Part shown: positions 1 to 12,292 of the stretch, piece after piece
Layout: every line of letters begins with the position of its first letter
How positions within the stretch are numbered: the stretch's first letter is position 1
NCBI RefSeq assembly: GCF_030463535.1
Contig: NC_132899.1
Coordinates: forward strand, 19,863,490-19,927,489
Direction of reading: 5' to 3'
DNA: 64,000 bases
Origin: Salminus brasiliensis
Lineage: Eukaryota > Chordata > Actinopteri > Characiformes > Bryconidae
The notes under the pieces: generated by a model
Seen by the model: only the letters and a program-made list of their open reading frames with translations
What the model was told of the DNA's origin: nothing
Databases searched by the model: none
Position numbers and translations under genes: made by a program

Positions 1-76
1 TTACAAGACAGAAGACATTTCATGACATATGAACATGCCTGTAATTAAAGCTAATGTCTGTATTCAAAGCACTTAC

Positions 77-1452
77 TGGCAACATCCTCCTCTTTCTTGG
101 GCGACGATTCACGCAAAGGTGAGACAGGAGGTTGGTGCCAACAGCACAAGTACATTTCTGTCGTTGTCATGTACGGCAAGTCTTCATGTTCACAGTTATC
201 TTCTCCTTCGGAGAGGGCCTCCGTCTGTCCTGACGACTTCCCCAGTCCCGCTTTCTCTGGGGTCTCCTTGTTTCGCAGGTCCCTGTGACATGGTGAAGCT
301 CCTCCAGGGTCTGATTTCTGGGGCGTTAATCTGGAAGCCTTTCCCTGTGACCTCTGTATCTTGGAATCTATGAAACCAAATTTCCTAAAGAACAAAATGA
401 AAATATGCACCTTCAATACTACTGAAGTAAACACGAGTGGATACGACATACACAGGGTAAACATCTAAATGTGTTACCTCTTTTGCACCTTGCTGCCTCG
501 ACTAAAAGAAGAGCCCTTAGCGCTGGGGGTCTGAGGACTGTCCCCCACATCAGAATCCCAGAAGTCATCTGTGTCTGGGACCCATCGCTCCAGTGGCTGG
601 AACAGGCGCTTATCACGTGGTTCCTTGCTCATCAGCTGTAGGCGCCGCTCCATTCGCTCAATGCGAGCCAGCAGCTGTAGGAAGACAAGCCACTTTTAAG
701 ACAAGGTCATTTCATAAGCTTGAAAAGTCCTGAACTTCACAGGCAAGGGTATCGTCAAGAAAAGACTAGTTCCAGCTCATCTTACAACCCCCTTTGCATA
801 CCGTGTCTCTGTCTGCTTTAAGTTCATCTATTTCCTTGTCCTTGGACTGAAGCTGTTGCTGCTGCTGCTCGATCAGGTCCAGCTGAAGCAGAAGGAGCTG
901 CCGGAGACAACTGGCCTGTGCACTGGGGTGGCCAGGGGTCTTCTTTATGTTCTTTCGTTTACCCTCCGTGTGTTCATGAGACGCCCCCATACTGTCCAAC
1001 CCCTTTGCACTGTCCTCCCCACCAGAATCCCTGGAATTGTGAGAATTCATTGAAACAAATTCTGCTTTGTTGTCCATAGCGTTGGTCTGTCCGAGTGGAG
1101 TTTTACTTTTAACAGGGGTCCCTTCGCCCCCCATTTGTTTGGCTTGAGATGCAAGGGTCTCTGCGCTCTCAGAGCTGGCTCCAGGAGGAACAGCTACCGC
1201 TTTGTTCTGCCCTATCGGCAGGAACGGCCGAGTCTCCTTCCCAACGAGGTTCTTGTCCAGGTTTCTGGAAGTAATGAAGTGCTGTCCGGCGCTGCTGAGG
1301 GCAGCGCCAAGCGGATCATGTGTTTCAGTCACGAAAGTGTACGAATTTCTCGGGACACCGACAGTGTGCCCCGAGGCTCCTCTCGACAGATAGAAATTGT
1401 TGGATTCTGAGCGCAGTCCCACGTTAGATATGGACTCCGAGCGCATATTCAT
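77..1452 (-). CDS. msl1: MSL1, scaffold of the MSL histone H4K16 acetyltransferase complex (3' part beyond window)
   Basis: MSL1 is the nuclear scaffold that joins MSL2, MSL3 and the acetyltransferase MOF (KAT8) for H4K16 acetylation. I see three coding exons on the minus strand: 1452-802, 674-478 and 384-77, joined in frame by GT-AG introns. The last exon ends in phase 1 at a good donor (GTAAGT), so the gene continues left of the window. The first 217 residues are low-complexity and Ser-rich, ending in a coiled coil rich in Leu and Gln (LIEQQQQQLQ) that runs into exon 2 (LLARIERMERRLQ). This is the MSL1 dimerisation and MSL2-binding helix. Exon 3 carries YMTTTEMYLCCW, the start of the PEHE region that contacts MOF and MSL3. 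The ATG at 1452 opens the long first exon and lies just inside a probable spliced 5' UTR. The next gene, gip, is on the other strand. Identity is firm from the motifs. Confidence 0.93.
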
Positions 1453-1960
1453 GGCGAGAACAACAAGCTACAGAATGAACCATAGCTCCAATGGCGGTGA
1501 TAGCATGGCAGCCTGCGACGTCGAACCAGCGAAGACCACGCAAGTCAACGGCGCCGGTGTTTCTAACCTGCAGTTGAAATAAACAGCGTTTAGTTAGTTT
1601 TCCACACGAGCCAGCAATGTAGGTACCAAGTGTAAAAATACAATCTACAAGCCACGGCGTCCAATCTCACCTGGACCAGCCTGGGAACAAAGTTGGAAAT
1701 CCTTCATGATGCTGCTGAACACCGCCTTCGCAGGCTAGCTAGCCAGCTAGCTAATTAGCTAGCCTGCTAACTCAGTTAGCGAGCTAGCTATTTAACACCG
1801 TCTACAAGACAAGCCTTCGCAGACCAACCAGGTTTCCGAAGAATAAAGCCAAACACGCAAATCAGTGTTATTCTCTGGTTCAGCAGCAATTCTGCACTTC
1901 GCTAAGTGCCCGGTGTAGCTACTCAGCACTCGCCTCCATTTTGATCCGCAGTGCTGGACC
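1453..1960 (-). promoter_or_regulatory. msl1: msl1 5' UTR, probable 5' UTR intron and promoter side
   Basis: On the minus strand a good acceptor (pyrimidine tract then CTGCAG) lies near 1570 and a donor (CCAG|GTGAGA) near 1670. This suggests a non-coding first exon spliced to the exon that carries the ATG. Around 1735-1795 there is a run of overlapping GCTAGC palindromes. Exact transcription start is not visible. Confidence 0.5.
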
Positions 1961-2216
1961 TGCTGGCGGCTTCAGCCCGAGGAGAGGGAAAACAACAACA
2001 GTCTCTTTCTCCTCCGCTGCCCTCAAACCCGCTCAGTTACGAGAGTCTGTGTAACGCCGGCGTGGAAACGTCCCCGTTTACTCCAAACGTCTTCCCTTCA
2101 CAGGAGCCAAGTCCCATCGAAAGTGCTCCTATACTCCACTTTTATTAGTGTCCCCCATTTTCTAGCGTGATCTTCAGCACCATGTTGAGCGCACAGTCGG
2201 TTTAAACGCCGCACAC

Positions 2217-2228
2217 TGCGCATGCGCC
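2217..2228. promoter_or_regulatory. NRF1-type palindrome upstream of msl1
   Basis: TGCGCATGCGCC is a near-perfect binding site for nuclear respiratory factor 1. It lies about 770 bases upstream of the msl1 ATG in a CG-richer patch, which fits a housekeeping promoter. Function is inferred from the motif alone. Confidence 0.45.
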
Positions 2229-2359
2229 ACCGAAGGACGTGTTTACAAAACGTCGTAGGTGGAGTTTCAGTAAAGGCGCCATTGAAGGACAGAAGAAAGG
2301 CCCAAATCCAGCGTTTAATGAAGTTTAATGTGCTCCTAATGACTAAAAACACAAGTCGT

Positions 2360-3998
2360 AAACACGGGTTTTAATAACCACGTTATCTGCACGTTAAAGC
2401 ACTAAACAGTTGATATTGAAAACGTTACAACAGTACAAAAACAAACCAATTTATTCGTAATGTTTAGATATTCTTTATATTTAAGGTGTAAACAAAGTAA
2501 TTCTGTGAAGTGATTTACTGTGAAATGGTTTATTGTGTAGAAAAGTGTTGGCTTGCTTTGCAGTGGTGGTGATCGGGACCAGGGGACACAGTGTCTACAA
2601 CACTTAGCTGCAGCCATAGCCATTTATTTACTTTCCAAAATCACCAGTGAAATACTATAAAATATATTTACATTTCTTCATTCAAAACTGTCATAAAAGG
2701 GCACGTATTTCATTTAGCCTTCATTTAACTGTGATCTAGCTTTTAGAGGCATTGAATGGTTCAGATGTCTGGCTCTAATCACCACCACAGTAAATCTCTC
2801 TGATTCCTCATGTTTCTGCATGACAGTGTTTCACATCTTGACCATTAGGAAGGGCAGGTTATGCAAACTGCAAAGCTTCATAAATAGTCTGGCTCCTCAA
2901 ATATTGCCCAGCAATCAGCAGCCACAGACTCCTCTAATCAGCTGTGTAGCACTTTTAAAAACAAGAAGAATTGATGGAAGGAGAACGCTGTTACGAGATA
3001 GCACAGGTAGCTGTTTCCTCAGCTTCTGATGTAATTAAGACGTGCCAGTTAACAGGAGTAGAGGGGGTCAAGATGAGGTCTGAAAGTAAAAAAAAAAATT
3101 ACAGAGAGAATGTTTATGGGATTGCTAAAAGAAAAGGCACTATTTGACTGCAAAAGACCTTCAGACAGACGATGCAGACTCTGGAGTGGAGGTGCACTGG
3201 TTTACTGTGCAGTGACACCTGCACAGATATGACCTTCATGAAGGAAGCCTTTCAGCAGGAAACCTTTCCTGCATCCTCACCACAAGATTCAGCATCTGAA
3301 CCATTGAAACAAGTGTGATGTGTTTTGGAAACAATTCCGGTGGACTGATAAAGTTAAAGTTACAAAATATTTTGGGCAGGGGTGCCCAAATATTTTGGAT
3401 GTATTAGCAGCAATGTTGTGCCTTTAGTTGGGATATGTTGCCTTTTTCTAATATTAACAGAAACCCTAAGAACAGGTCTTTACTATGTGCGACAACACAT
3501 GTGCAATTAAGAGTCATTTGCAATAACCTGTAAATAGTATTGTTATTGCTTTTTTAATTCTTATTTATATCGTGTATATAGTGTAAATTATTTATCTTTA
3601 GAAAAGAAAACTCATATCCAAGGCCTCAGAGCCAGAACACAGTCAGAAAGTATATCAACATAATAATATTCATTTTCACAATCATTCTGCATCTTATGTT
3701 GGCAGACATTAAGCAGATAAGCTCTATTACCTGGTCAAAGCTGTGCAGGCTTTCCATCCCATTCACAGCTTAATGACCATTTCAGCTCAGAAATCTCAGA
3801 TTAAAATGACCAATTTTTCCAAAGCAAACTAAACAGACGTCCTTTAGCGGTTCAACTTTCTAAGAACAGAAGCTGCAAATGGAGGAAAGACTTGTGAGAA
3901 CATAATCTTATCAGTATTTACACCTGCATAATCACTAAAGTAATTGCTTTAATGATGCGGCAATAAGTAATTTTTCCAGAGGTCATTCAGTTTTAACG
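2360..3998. other. Intergenic spacer between msl1 and gip
   Basis: No credible exon is seen on either strand. The only recognisable content is a decayed Tc1-like transposase fragment at about 3143-3405, listed separately. The rest is AT-rich unique-looking sequence. Confidence 0.5.
3143..3405 (+). mobile_element. Decayed Tc1/mariner transposase fragment
   Basis: Read on the plus strand with frameshifts, this stretch encodes pieces typical of fish Tc1-like transposases: a region like 'FTVQ(R)HLH' near 3200, then a piece reading 'WTDKVKV' near 3340-3360. In intact relatives the latter is the W-(S/T)-D-E motif around the second catalytic Asp; here the following Glu is Lys. Both ends and the terminal inverted repeats are missing. 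It is a dead remnant of the same family as the copies at about 27.8 kb and 38.2 kb. Confidence 0.65.
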
Positions 3999-4006
3999 TA
4001 TAAAAG
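3999..4006 (+). promoter_or_regulatory. gip: TATA box of gip
   Basis: TATAAAAG sits about 70 bases before the first splice donor (4075). Transcription would start near 4030. A strong TATA box fits a tissue-restricted hormone gene, unlike the CG-rich starts of its neighbours. Confidence 0.7.
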
Positions 4007-4176
4007 GCGACTTCAGTTCAGTGTAAGGCATTCAACCATTTTCCAAGTCATCGTTGCTACAGAACCAGAACCGGGTAAGCTCATTTTATTGCATGCTAAA
4101 ATGATTGTACTATAGCGTGTATATGTGTGTAAATGCCTTATTTTAATCTGAATTACAGGTTGTGAAAATTGTGAAG

Positions 4177-5376
4177 ATGAAGGTCGAGATGATTGCGCTG
4201 ATTTTCCTTTGCTTGGGTGGTGTGCTGGTAGTCTCTGCAAGAGCTGTCGACAACAGGCAAGACAACCATGTGTACTTATTTATTTATGTACACTTAAAAA
4301 GGGGGGCTTATTCAAGGGTTCTTTAGTAAAAGGAGCGATTCTGTATATAACCATAAAACATAATTTAGATGGTTCTTTACAGAATTCTTAAATACCAAAC
4401 AGGTTTGGTATTTAAAAGAGCCCCATTTCTTTAAAACAGACTTTTTTCATGCTAAAGTGTGAGAATCTGTACATACCCACAAAATTGTATTATCACAACA
4501 CTTCAGTTTCTACAGCAATTTCTTTCCATTAAAATACTTAACAAATGCTTTTATTTGGTAAGCAGACAAACAGTGAAAACATTTGCATTCTTAATGGTGA
4601 TTTGTTAATTTTTTTATATAAGGAAAGCCTCTTCTAGACGCTTCTTTATGGTATAAAACTAATATTAAGTGTCAAACAAGCCTTTTTCAGTACTTTAATA
4701 CCATTAGCTAAGTTTCACCTAATTACTTAAGTAACCTAATTAACTTAATTAATTAAGTTACCTAATTTGTTTTCATATAATAAAATTATAATTCGTTATA
4801 TTACCATTTCTGATTCCTGCTAATGAGGGGACCAATCCCCATTCTCCAGTATGCAGGCCAAATGTGTAATCCACTATGCTATCTAACTTTAAGAGAAGTA
4901 GCTGGTTTTCTGAGGAATAAATAAACACTTTTGTAAGGTTTATGTGCCACTAACAGCCCAGCAGATGATGGCCAACACGTAAGCCGCCGCTACGCCGAAT
5001 CCACTATCGCCAGTGATATCAGTAAAATAATGGACTCCATGGTACAGAAGAACTTTGTGAACTTTCTGTTAAACCAGAGAGAGAAGAAGAGCATGTAAGT
5101 GTGAAGACATGATCATAGTTAGAGCATTGTTCCTTGTAATATTAAAAAAGAATTAACTATCATAATTTACTGTATTTTGCGGAAGGCCTACCACTATGCC
5201 CGAAGATCCAGAAATTCACATTTTCAATGATCTTCTGAAGAAGGATTTCACTATGTGGGTCCATAGCAAAGGAGACAGATCTAAGTAAGTGTAGCTGATC
5301 ATGATCATACTGGAGAAGAAGTAAATGTTTTAAAACTCTGCTATAATCCCCTGTTCTGTCCCACAGGAGCCATTAA
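4177..5376 (+). CDS. gip: Preproglucose-dependent insulinotropic polypeptide (GIP, incretin hormone)
   Basis: GIP is an incretin of the glucagon/secretin family, secreted by gut endocrine cells. Coding exons are 4177-4256, 4957-5094, 5186-5284 and 5367-5376, after a non-coding first exon ending at 4074 (acceptor at 4158). The 108-residue precursor starts with a hydrophobic signal peptide (about residues 1-21). A dibasic Arg-Arg site follows at 37-38, then the mature peptide begins at Tyr39 (YAESTIASDI...) and runs to about Glu69, followed by Lys-Lys (70-71) and a 37-residue C-terminal peptide. The N-terminal Tyr-Ala is the usual DPP4-sensitive end. The hormone resembles other fish GIPs, ending before the C-terminal extension of mammals. 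Intron 2 uses a GC donor (ACAG|GCAAGA) rather than GT, deduced because only this join keeps the frame. AATAAA is at 5452. gip next to snf8 is conserved with human 17q21. Confidence 0.93.
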
Positions 5377-5451
5377 GAGTTCAGTAAGACATGGCGAGCA
5401 GTGACTCCGCTTCAAGTTTATGTTCTTGAAAAATATGACTCTCAGAATTTC

Positions 5452-5457
5452 AATAAA
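5452..5457 (+). terminator. gip: gip polyadenylation signal
   Basis: AATAAA lies 75 bases after the stop codon, giving a very short 3' UTR typical of a small peptide hormone mRNA. Confidence 0.7.
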
Positions 5458-5479
5458 AGCATATTTTAAAATCACACCT

Positions 5480-6270
5480 CTGTGTATGGATGTTGCTTTT
5501 CGGTGAAGCAATAATCAGCTTGATTTATAATCCATATATCATTTAAAAGGATCAAATAAATTTCAGCTGTTTCATATGCAAGTTATTTTTTATGTTTTAT
5601 ATACATAAAGGCACCAAAAACATTTCTTTGCAATGTTGTTAAAGAAGAACCACGTTTCAATGCAACTTAAGCCTACATCCAAGCCAAGAACCCCTCAGGA
5701 ACCTTTATTAGAATTAATTGATTCATAAGGGTGGATTCTTTCTTCTCATAGGCAAAAAGCACTCAAACTGTATTACTCCATACTCTCAGAAAAGGTGCTT
5801 CTTCTAGCTTGATCAGACTGGGTCATAAGAAAACTAGAAAAGCTCCCACCAACACAGCGGATACTTGGATGAAGGATTTACAGAGAAAAAGACTGCAGAT
5901 ATTCTGCTCTGACAGCTCTTTCCACTAAAGTCTCCATGTGAAGTTGGAGGAATCACTTATAATTCCAAAAACCCTAATAAACACCTCTGTCTCCAAAAGA
6001 GTATCGCTTTAAATATGGTAAGATGAAAAAAAAACATGTCTATGTCCACATGTCTATGGTTCTCATTTATGTTTATATCTGTCACACTGTACTGGAATAT
6101 TTTTAAAACTGCACTTCATAATGTTTGGGGCACTTTTTTTTGCTTCTGTATTGCAATCTCAGATGTGTACACCATCCACAATTCATTCAAATTTAAACAA
6201 AGAGTATTTTATACATGTAGTTTTGCTGCATATAAATGACAGCATTAGATATATATAAACATTTTATTTA
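5480..6270. other. Spacer after gip
   Basis: AT-rich sequence. Short open frames here lack splice context and recognisable motifs. I see nothing else supportable. Confidence 0.4.
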
Positions 6271-6279
6271 GACATCACC

Positions 6280-7021
6280 AGGTGTTTTAGGATGTGCCAG
6301 TTAGTGTGCTGACTGGTTTAGGATGTGTCAGTTAGTGTGCCGACTGGTTTAGGATGTGTCAGTTAGTGTGCTGGCTGTTTTAGGATGTGTCAGTTAGTGT
6401 GCTGACTGGTTTAGGATGTGTCAGTTAGTGTGCTGACTGGTTTAGGATGTGTCAGTTAGTGTGCTGGCTGGTTTAGGATGTGTCAGTTAGTGTGCTGACT
6501 GGTTTAGGATGTGTCAGTTAGTGTGCTGGCTGGTTTAGGATGTGTCAGTTAGTGTGCTGGCTGTTTTAGGATGTGTCAGTTAGTGTGCTGACTGGTTTAG
6601 GATTTGTCAGTTAGTGTGCTGACTGGTTTAGGATGTGTCAGTTAGTGTGCTGACTGGTTTAGGATGTGTCAGTTAGTGTGCCGGCTGTTTTAGGGTGTGC
6701 CAGTTAGTGTGCTGACTGGTTTAGGATGTGTCAGTTAGTGTGCTGAGCGGTTTAGGATGTGCCAGTTAGTGTGCTGGCCGTTTTAGGATTTGTCAGTTAG
6801 TGTGCCGGCTGTTTTAGGGTGTGCCAGTTAGTGTGCTGACTGGTTTAGGATGTGCCAGTTATTGTGCCGACTGGTTTAGGATGTGTCAGTTAGTGTGCCG
6901 GCTGTTTTAGGGTGTGTCAGTTAGTGTGCCGGCTGGTTTAGGGTGTGTCAGTTAGTGTGCTGACTGGTTTAGGGTGTGTCAGTTAGTGTGCTGGCTGTTT
7001 TAAGGTGTGTCAGTTAGTGTG
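6280..7021 (+). repeat. 31-bp minisatellite, about 24 copies
   Basis: Tandem array with unit close to TTTAGGATGTGTCAGTTAGT followed by GTGCTGACTGG. Copies vary at a few positions: GTC/GCC, GACT/GGCT and a T or G after GGCTG. The array lies between gip and snf8. A degenerate relative of the same unit lies at about 21.39-21.86 kb. Confidence 0.95.
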
Positions 7022-7960
7022 AAGAGACAAAAAAGTGCTATAGCTGCTGGTTTCATAGTTTTAATAGTTTTTAAACTTTTTTTTGGAATAAAATCTTTTA
7101 TTACTGACTATGAGTCGGTGGTGATTCAATCCACACTTTCACCAACATGTTTCAGAGAGGAAAGAGGCAGTTATCGTTCAGTGAACTTAAAAACGCACCG
7201 TGCACAGACCGCACCAGAGGTGTGAAAACACAAGATGCGTAAAACCCCCCCAGAGAGAGCCTGGACTAAATACAGCCAAGATCCGCAGAGCCGGAAACAC
7301 AAACACGTGACTATTCTTCACTCTCAGGTGTAGATGAGTTACATCAGATCGTATTAATCTGATTACTGGATCTGGACCCTGTCACCCTGGACAATTCAGC
7401 ACGTGGGACCTTTTTTTTTGTTTTTTTTTGGGGGGGGGGGTTTGTCCGCTAACACCGCTGTTAGTTTTATGTGAACAGATTTTATTCGACATTTAAAAGT
7501 GCACTTTTATAACGTCGCAGTGTGCTAAATCTGGAAAGCACACTCCTGCACATCACTAAAGGTCCCCTGACTTCTGGACACACGCGCGCTTCACTGTTTA
7601 TACATGACGTCATCAGCGCACATTTGACGCGGTAACTTTAAGACCAAAAAAAGTGCGGAAATGTTTGATAAGACACTTTTTGCAGGGAGGGAGTTTTGTT
7701 TTAGCGGCTTCTTTGACTTTTTTACAATCTTGTTTCACGCATATTCCAGCTCCGGACCTACAATCCTTACATCCAAACCTTGTATCTCAATTTTTTTTTA
7801 TTTTATTTTTGTTTATTTTTCGTTTTTCACTTCTCTGACATCATTTGAATCTAGAAGTTGTTCTTTGCACTGTATCATTTTTTAGTTTCAGCTACGATGT
7901 GTAAATTGGGGCAATAAGCAGTTCTCTGTGTTGTCTCTGGTTTGGACTCTCGCGCTCTGC
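7022..7960. other. Spacer between minisatellite and snf8 promoter
   Basis: No gene seen. It holds T-rich tracts and a poly-T then poly-G run (G11 at about 7430-7440). CpG density rises toward 7950 as the snf8 promoter is approached. Confidence 0.45.
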
Positions 7961-8405
7961 CTGTAGAGCTCCAGCGTGTGTATTTCCGGTAGGTGGCGGT
8001 AGCAGCAGTCGTGCAGCGTTCACTCCTCCCTAAAGTCCGCAAAGAAGAGCCGTTTACTTTTCATGACTGCGGAAAAACATTAGAGCCGAAAGATAAACAG
8101 ATACCACAACACGACCGAAAACAGAGAGGACAGAGCTCTCAGTCTCTTTCATCCGCATCGTTCGTTTAGACGTTGCCTCCGTGCTGCTGACACTGCAGGC
8201 TGACAGTGTGTGTGTCGTGTGGGGTGAGGGGCTTAGCTGCCTGGCTAGCTGAGCTCCGTCTGTTTTCCTCTGAAAGCTCCTGGACTAAAGTCATTAGATG
8301 TTAACCTGAGTGACTCGGGACACACCGGCAGCCTCTCTACTGACCTGTGAAACAGCCGCAGGTGGATTCGGTCAGGTATCTGGACAGGCGGCTCTGCGGG
8401 GCAGC
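7960..8405 (+). promoter_or_regulatory. snf8: snf8 promoter and 5' UTR region
   Basis: CpG-richer stretch just upstream of the snf8 ATG (8406), without an evident TATA box. It includes a GCTAGC-type motif near 8240. The exact start site is not visible. Confidence 0.5.
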
Positions 8406-11400
8406 ATGCACAGAAGAGGAGTCGGGGCGGGGGCGATCGCCAAGAAGAAACTCGCCGAGGTATTTACCTCAGATTGCAGGAGGTTTATTGACCTGTCAGA
8501 AAGACTGTCTGTTTAGCCTGGGTTTCATATCAGGACTTAATGGAGCTCCTGAAGTATAAGAGTAAGAAAATGTATTTAGAGACAGAATTCCCTTGGTTTA
8601 ATACATCGTTTCCTCCATTTAGCTAATCGTTCCCTTATAGTAATAAATCGTTCCCTTAGTTTAATTAATCGTTCCCTTGGTTTAATATATTATTTCTATG
8701 ATTTAATAAATCGTTCCCTTGATTTAATATTTTATTTCTATGATTTAATTAATCGTTCCCTTGATTTAATATATTATTTCTATGATTTAATAAATCGTTC
8801 CCTTGATTTAATATTTTATTTCTATGATTTAATAAATCGTTCCCTTGATTTAATATTTTATTTCTATGATTTAATAAATCGTTCCCTTGATTTAATATTT
8901 TATTTCTATGATTTAATAAATTGTTCCCTTGATTTAATATATTATTTCTGTGATTTAATAAATCGTTCCCTTGATTTAATATATTATTTCTGATTTAATA
9001 AATCGTTCCCTTGATTTAATATTTTATTTCTATGATTTAATTAATCGTTCCCTTGATTTAATATATTATTTCTGATTTAATAAATCGTTCCCTTGATTTA
9101 ATATTTTATTTCTATGATTTAATAAATCGTTCCCTTGATTTAATATTTTATTTCTATGATTTAATTAATCGTTCCCTTGATTTAATATTTTATTTCTATG
9201 ATTTAATAAATCGTTCCCTTGATTTAATATATTATTTCTGATTTAATAAATCGTTCCCTTGATTTAATATTTTATTTCTATGATTTAATAAATCGTTCCC
9301 TTGATTTAATATTTTATTTCTATGATTTAATAAATTGTTCCCTTGATTTAATATATTATTTCTGTGATTTAATAAATCGTTCCCTTGATTTAATATATTA
9401 TTTCTATGATTTAATTAATCGTTCCCTTGATTTAATATATTATTTCTGATTTAATTAATCGTTCCCTTGATTTAATATATTATTTCTATGATTTAATAAA
9501 CTGTTCCCTTGATTTAATATATTATTTCTGTGATTTAATAAATCCTTCCCTTGATTTAATATATTATTTCTATGATTTAATAAACTGTTCCCTTGATTTA
9601 ATATATTATTTCTGTGTTTTAATAAATCGTTCCCTGCGTTTATAAATAGTTATCTCAGTTTAATAAGTCGTTACCTCATTTTTTTCAGTTTACAGGGATG
9701 GTGTAGTTAAACTGGGGGAACTGAATCTCCTAATGCTGCATTGTGTCCTATCTTGATACTTTCGGGGCTCTATTGGGAATTTAAGCCAACAAAAACATAG
9801 TGGTACTAAAGTACCAAAATTTGTCAAAAATATTAATTTTAAGTTTTTCCTGTAAGGAAATGTTTCAGCATTGCAGAATTGAGTTTTCGTAGCTTTTCAC
9901 CACTTTTTCACCACTACTATGAATAAAACTGCCAAATGTTGTAGCTAGGCTAATTCAGTTTTCCTATCATTCAACCTGATATCCACAAACTGTGAGCTAA
10001 ATATAGGAATGGACAAAGATCTTGAAGTCATGTAGACATCAGACAGATGTTTAAAGATTTGGCCTTTATTTCAAACCAGTTAGAAAACCCAGTGTTATCC
10101 TGAAGAAGGAGTCTTTGGGTGAGGCTGGGGTACTGTGCTTAAAAGCTGCACTGAAGCGCTTTGTCTTCATTTTACTGAAATTGTAAACCTACAGAAATAA
10201 ACAGTCCAACTGTAATTCAGGTAGATTAGCGTCAGCAGATATGTGCATGAAAAATGTCAGCATTGGCCCACAATTCCCATATCTGTTCATTTCTACTGCC
10301 AAGCTAAAACATCTTGCTGCATTCACATGGTATTCATAAAGGTCAAATCGATTCACACATTATTATTTTTATTATTTTAGGCCAAGTACAAAGAAAGAGG
10401 TACAGTCCTGGCTGAAGATCAGATTGTACAGGTAAATATTAAGTGTGTTCTGCTCCATAATCTCCATAAGAAACGGTAACACACCAGTTAATGAACTGAG
10501 ATTGTACATTGGTACCCTGTATAGGATTGCAGTAATGCTAAATTAGGATGGGATCCTTTTTCTTTGTAGATGTCTAAACAGTTAGAAACGTTCAAAACCC
10601 ATCTGGAAGAATTTGCCAGCAAACACAAGCAAGAGATTCGAAAGAGCTCACAGTTCAGAGTCCAGTTCCAAGAAATGTGTGCTACAATAGGAGTCGACCC
10701 TCTGGCATGTAAGTACTCCTGTTAGAATCACATCTTTTGGTTTAATGCAGGATTAAATTACACTAATAGAAAATATTCATTTTGAAATTTAAATTGTTTA
10801 TAACACATTGTAAATCATAAGTCACTCTGGTCTAAGCCTTTTTAAGTGAACTTACTTGTACACTTTCTTGTATCATACAATACTTACTGAGTTTTTCTGG
10901 CCTTATTTGTGGCACAAACAGCTGGTAAAGGATTTTGGTCTGAGATGCTTGGAGTTGGAGATTTCTATTATGAGCTTGGTGTGCAAATCATTGAAGTCTG
11001 TCTTGCTCTAAAACACAGAAATGGCGGTGAGTGATGTTTTATCGTATCGTGATACATTTTGTTATTGTGATTCACAAGATGCTTTTGTAAGTGATGATAT
11101 TGTCACAGCTTAAAGAACACTGATTAACTGCACATTTTATTGTAAACACTGTAATTAAGCTGCTTTAATAGGATGAGTTGCAGCAGATGTGAAATATAAA
11201 TCCCTGTACTCAGTCTGGAAGAGTGTCTGAATAGAAAGAAAAATGAGTCTGACCCTACTGATGTATTTAGTCTGTGGTTACATGCATTGTGAAAAATATT
11301 GTGTATTGTGAAAATGTCTTTAAATATTGTGATATAATATTTAATTATATGTCTCAGCCCTATGTACAAGTTTTTTTTCTTTTCATTTTTCCTTCCAATA

Positions 11401-12128
11401 GGTCTCATAACACTCGACGAACTTCACCAGCGTGTGTTGAAGGGAAGAGGGAAGTTTGCTCAGGATGTGAGCCAGTGAGTGTTTTTGCTCAGTTTTTACC
11501 TCAGAGTTTTACCTCATTGCAAGAAGAATTTAAGGGGAAAAAACATTTTAGAAGTTCTGCTGTACAAATCTTGATGTTCTTTAAACTCACCAGAGATGAT
11601 TTGGTACGGGCCATCAAAAAGCTCAAGGCGATGGGGAATGGCTTTGGAATGATCCCTGTTGGAGGCTCCTATTTAGTCCAGTCAGTCCCCGCTGAGCTCA
11701 ATATGGACCACACTGTCGTTCTTCAGCTGGCTGAGGTAATCCATGTTTAAAAACGAAAAGTGGCACTGAACTGTTATACCTAGTTCTTTTAGGTTTTGTG
11801 CAAAATCCTGTATTTTCCTTACAGAAAAAGGGCTACGTAACAGTGAGTGAGATCAGAGACAGCCTGAAGTGGGAGAAAGAACGGGCGTGTCATGTACTTG
11901 TGAGTGTTGACAAAAAGCAGCACAAATTGTGTGGATGTTTGGTAAGACACATCGGGAACACTTTAAAACTGTGACTTTTCCTTTGTTCAGGACCACCTGC
12001 TGAAAGAGGGTCTGGCATGGTTGGATTCCCAAGCTGCAGGGGAGCCACAATACTGGCTGCCCGCCCTGTTCTCTGAACTTTCCTCTCGCGACGTCACACC
12101 TGAGGAGGCTAACCAAATGACACCGTGA
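8406..12128 (+). CDS. snf8: SNF8/EAP30/VPS22, ESCRT-II subunit
   Basis: SNF8 (Vps22) is one of three ESCRT-II proteins. With VPS36 and two VPS25 copies it sorts ubiquitinated cargo into endosomal intralumenal vesicles. Eight exons join in frame: 8406-8459, 10381-10431, 10570-10708, 10922-11026, 11402-11474, 11594-11735, 11825-11899 and 11991-12128. They give 258 residues, the human length. The N-terminus [15 protein letters not shown] is diagnostic. An N-terminal helical hairpin (about 25-75) is followed by two winged-helix domains that include [19 protein letters not shown] and, near the C-terminus, [16 protein letters not shown]. Intron 1 (1.9 kb) is largely a 42-bp minisatellite. AATAAA follows at 12293. 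The adjacent gip gene matches human order, but UBE2Z and ATP5MC1, which separate SNF8 from CALCOCO2 in human, are not here. Confidence 0.97.
8600..9655 (+). repeat. 42-bp AT-rich minisatellite in snf8 intron 1, about 24-25 copies
   Basis: Unit is TCGTTCCCTTGATTTAATAT followed by TTTATTTCTATGATTTAATAAA. Copies differ by A/T swaps, by loss of TA in 'TATGATTT', and by TAAT versus TAAA. The GATTTAAT core occurs twice per unit. The array occupies over half of intron 1. Confidence 0.95.
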
Positions 12129-12292
12129 CGAGAAGTAATGATTTTGTAAAACCTGAGCAATCAGTGACAGTAACGTTTTCAACTAGGTTGAAAACTACCC
12201 ATAAAAGTGCTGAAATCACAAAGTTGTGAGGGCTTCCTTAATGTGTGATGCAGAAAAAGAGCTGGGAGATTGACTGTTGACTTGAAATGCAT

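Noticed and set aside
7007-7225. Open frame at the end of the minisatellite
   Set aside because: Its start lies inside repeat sequence and nothing supports expression.
8600-9655. CRISPR-like array
   Set aside because: Units are contiguous with no unique spacers, and the context is a vertebrate intron; it is a minisatellite.
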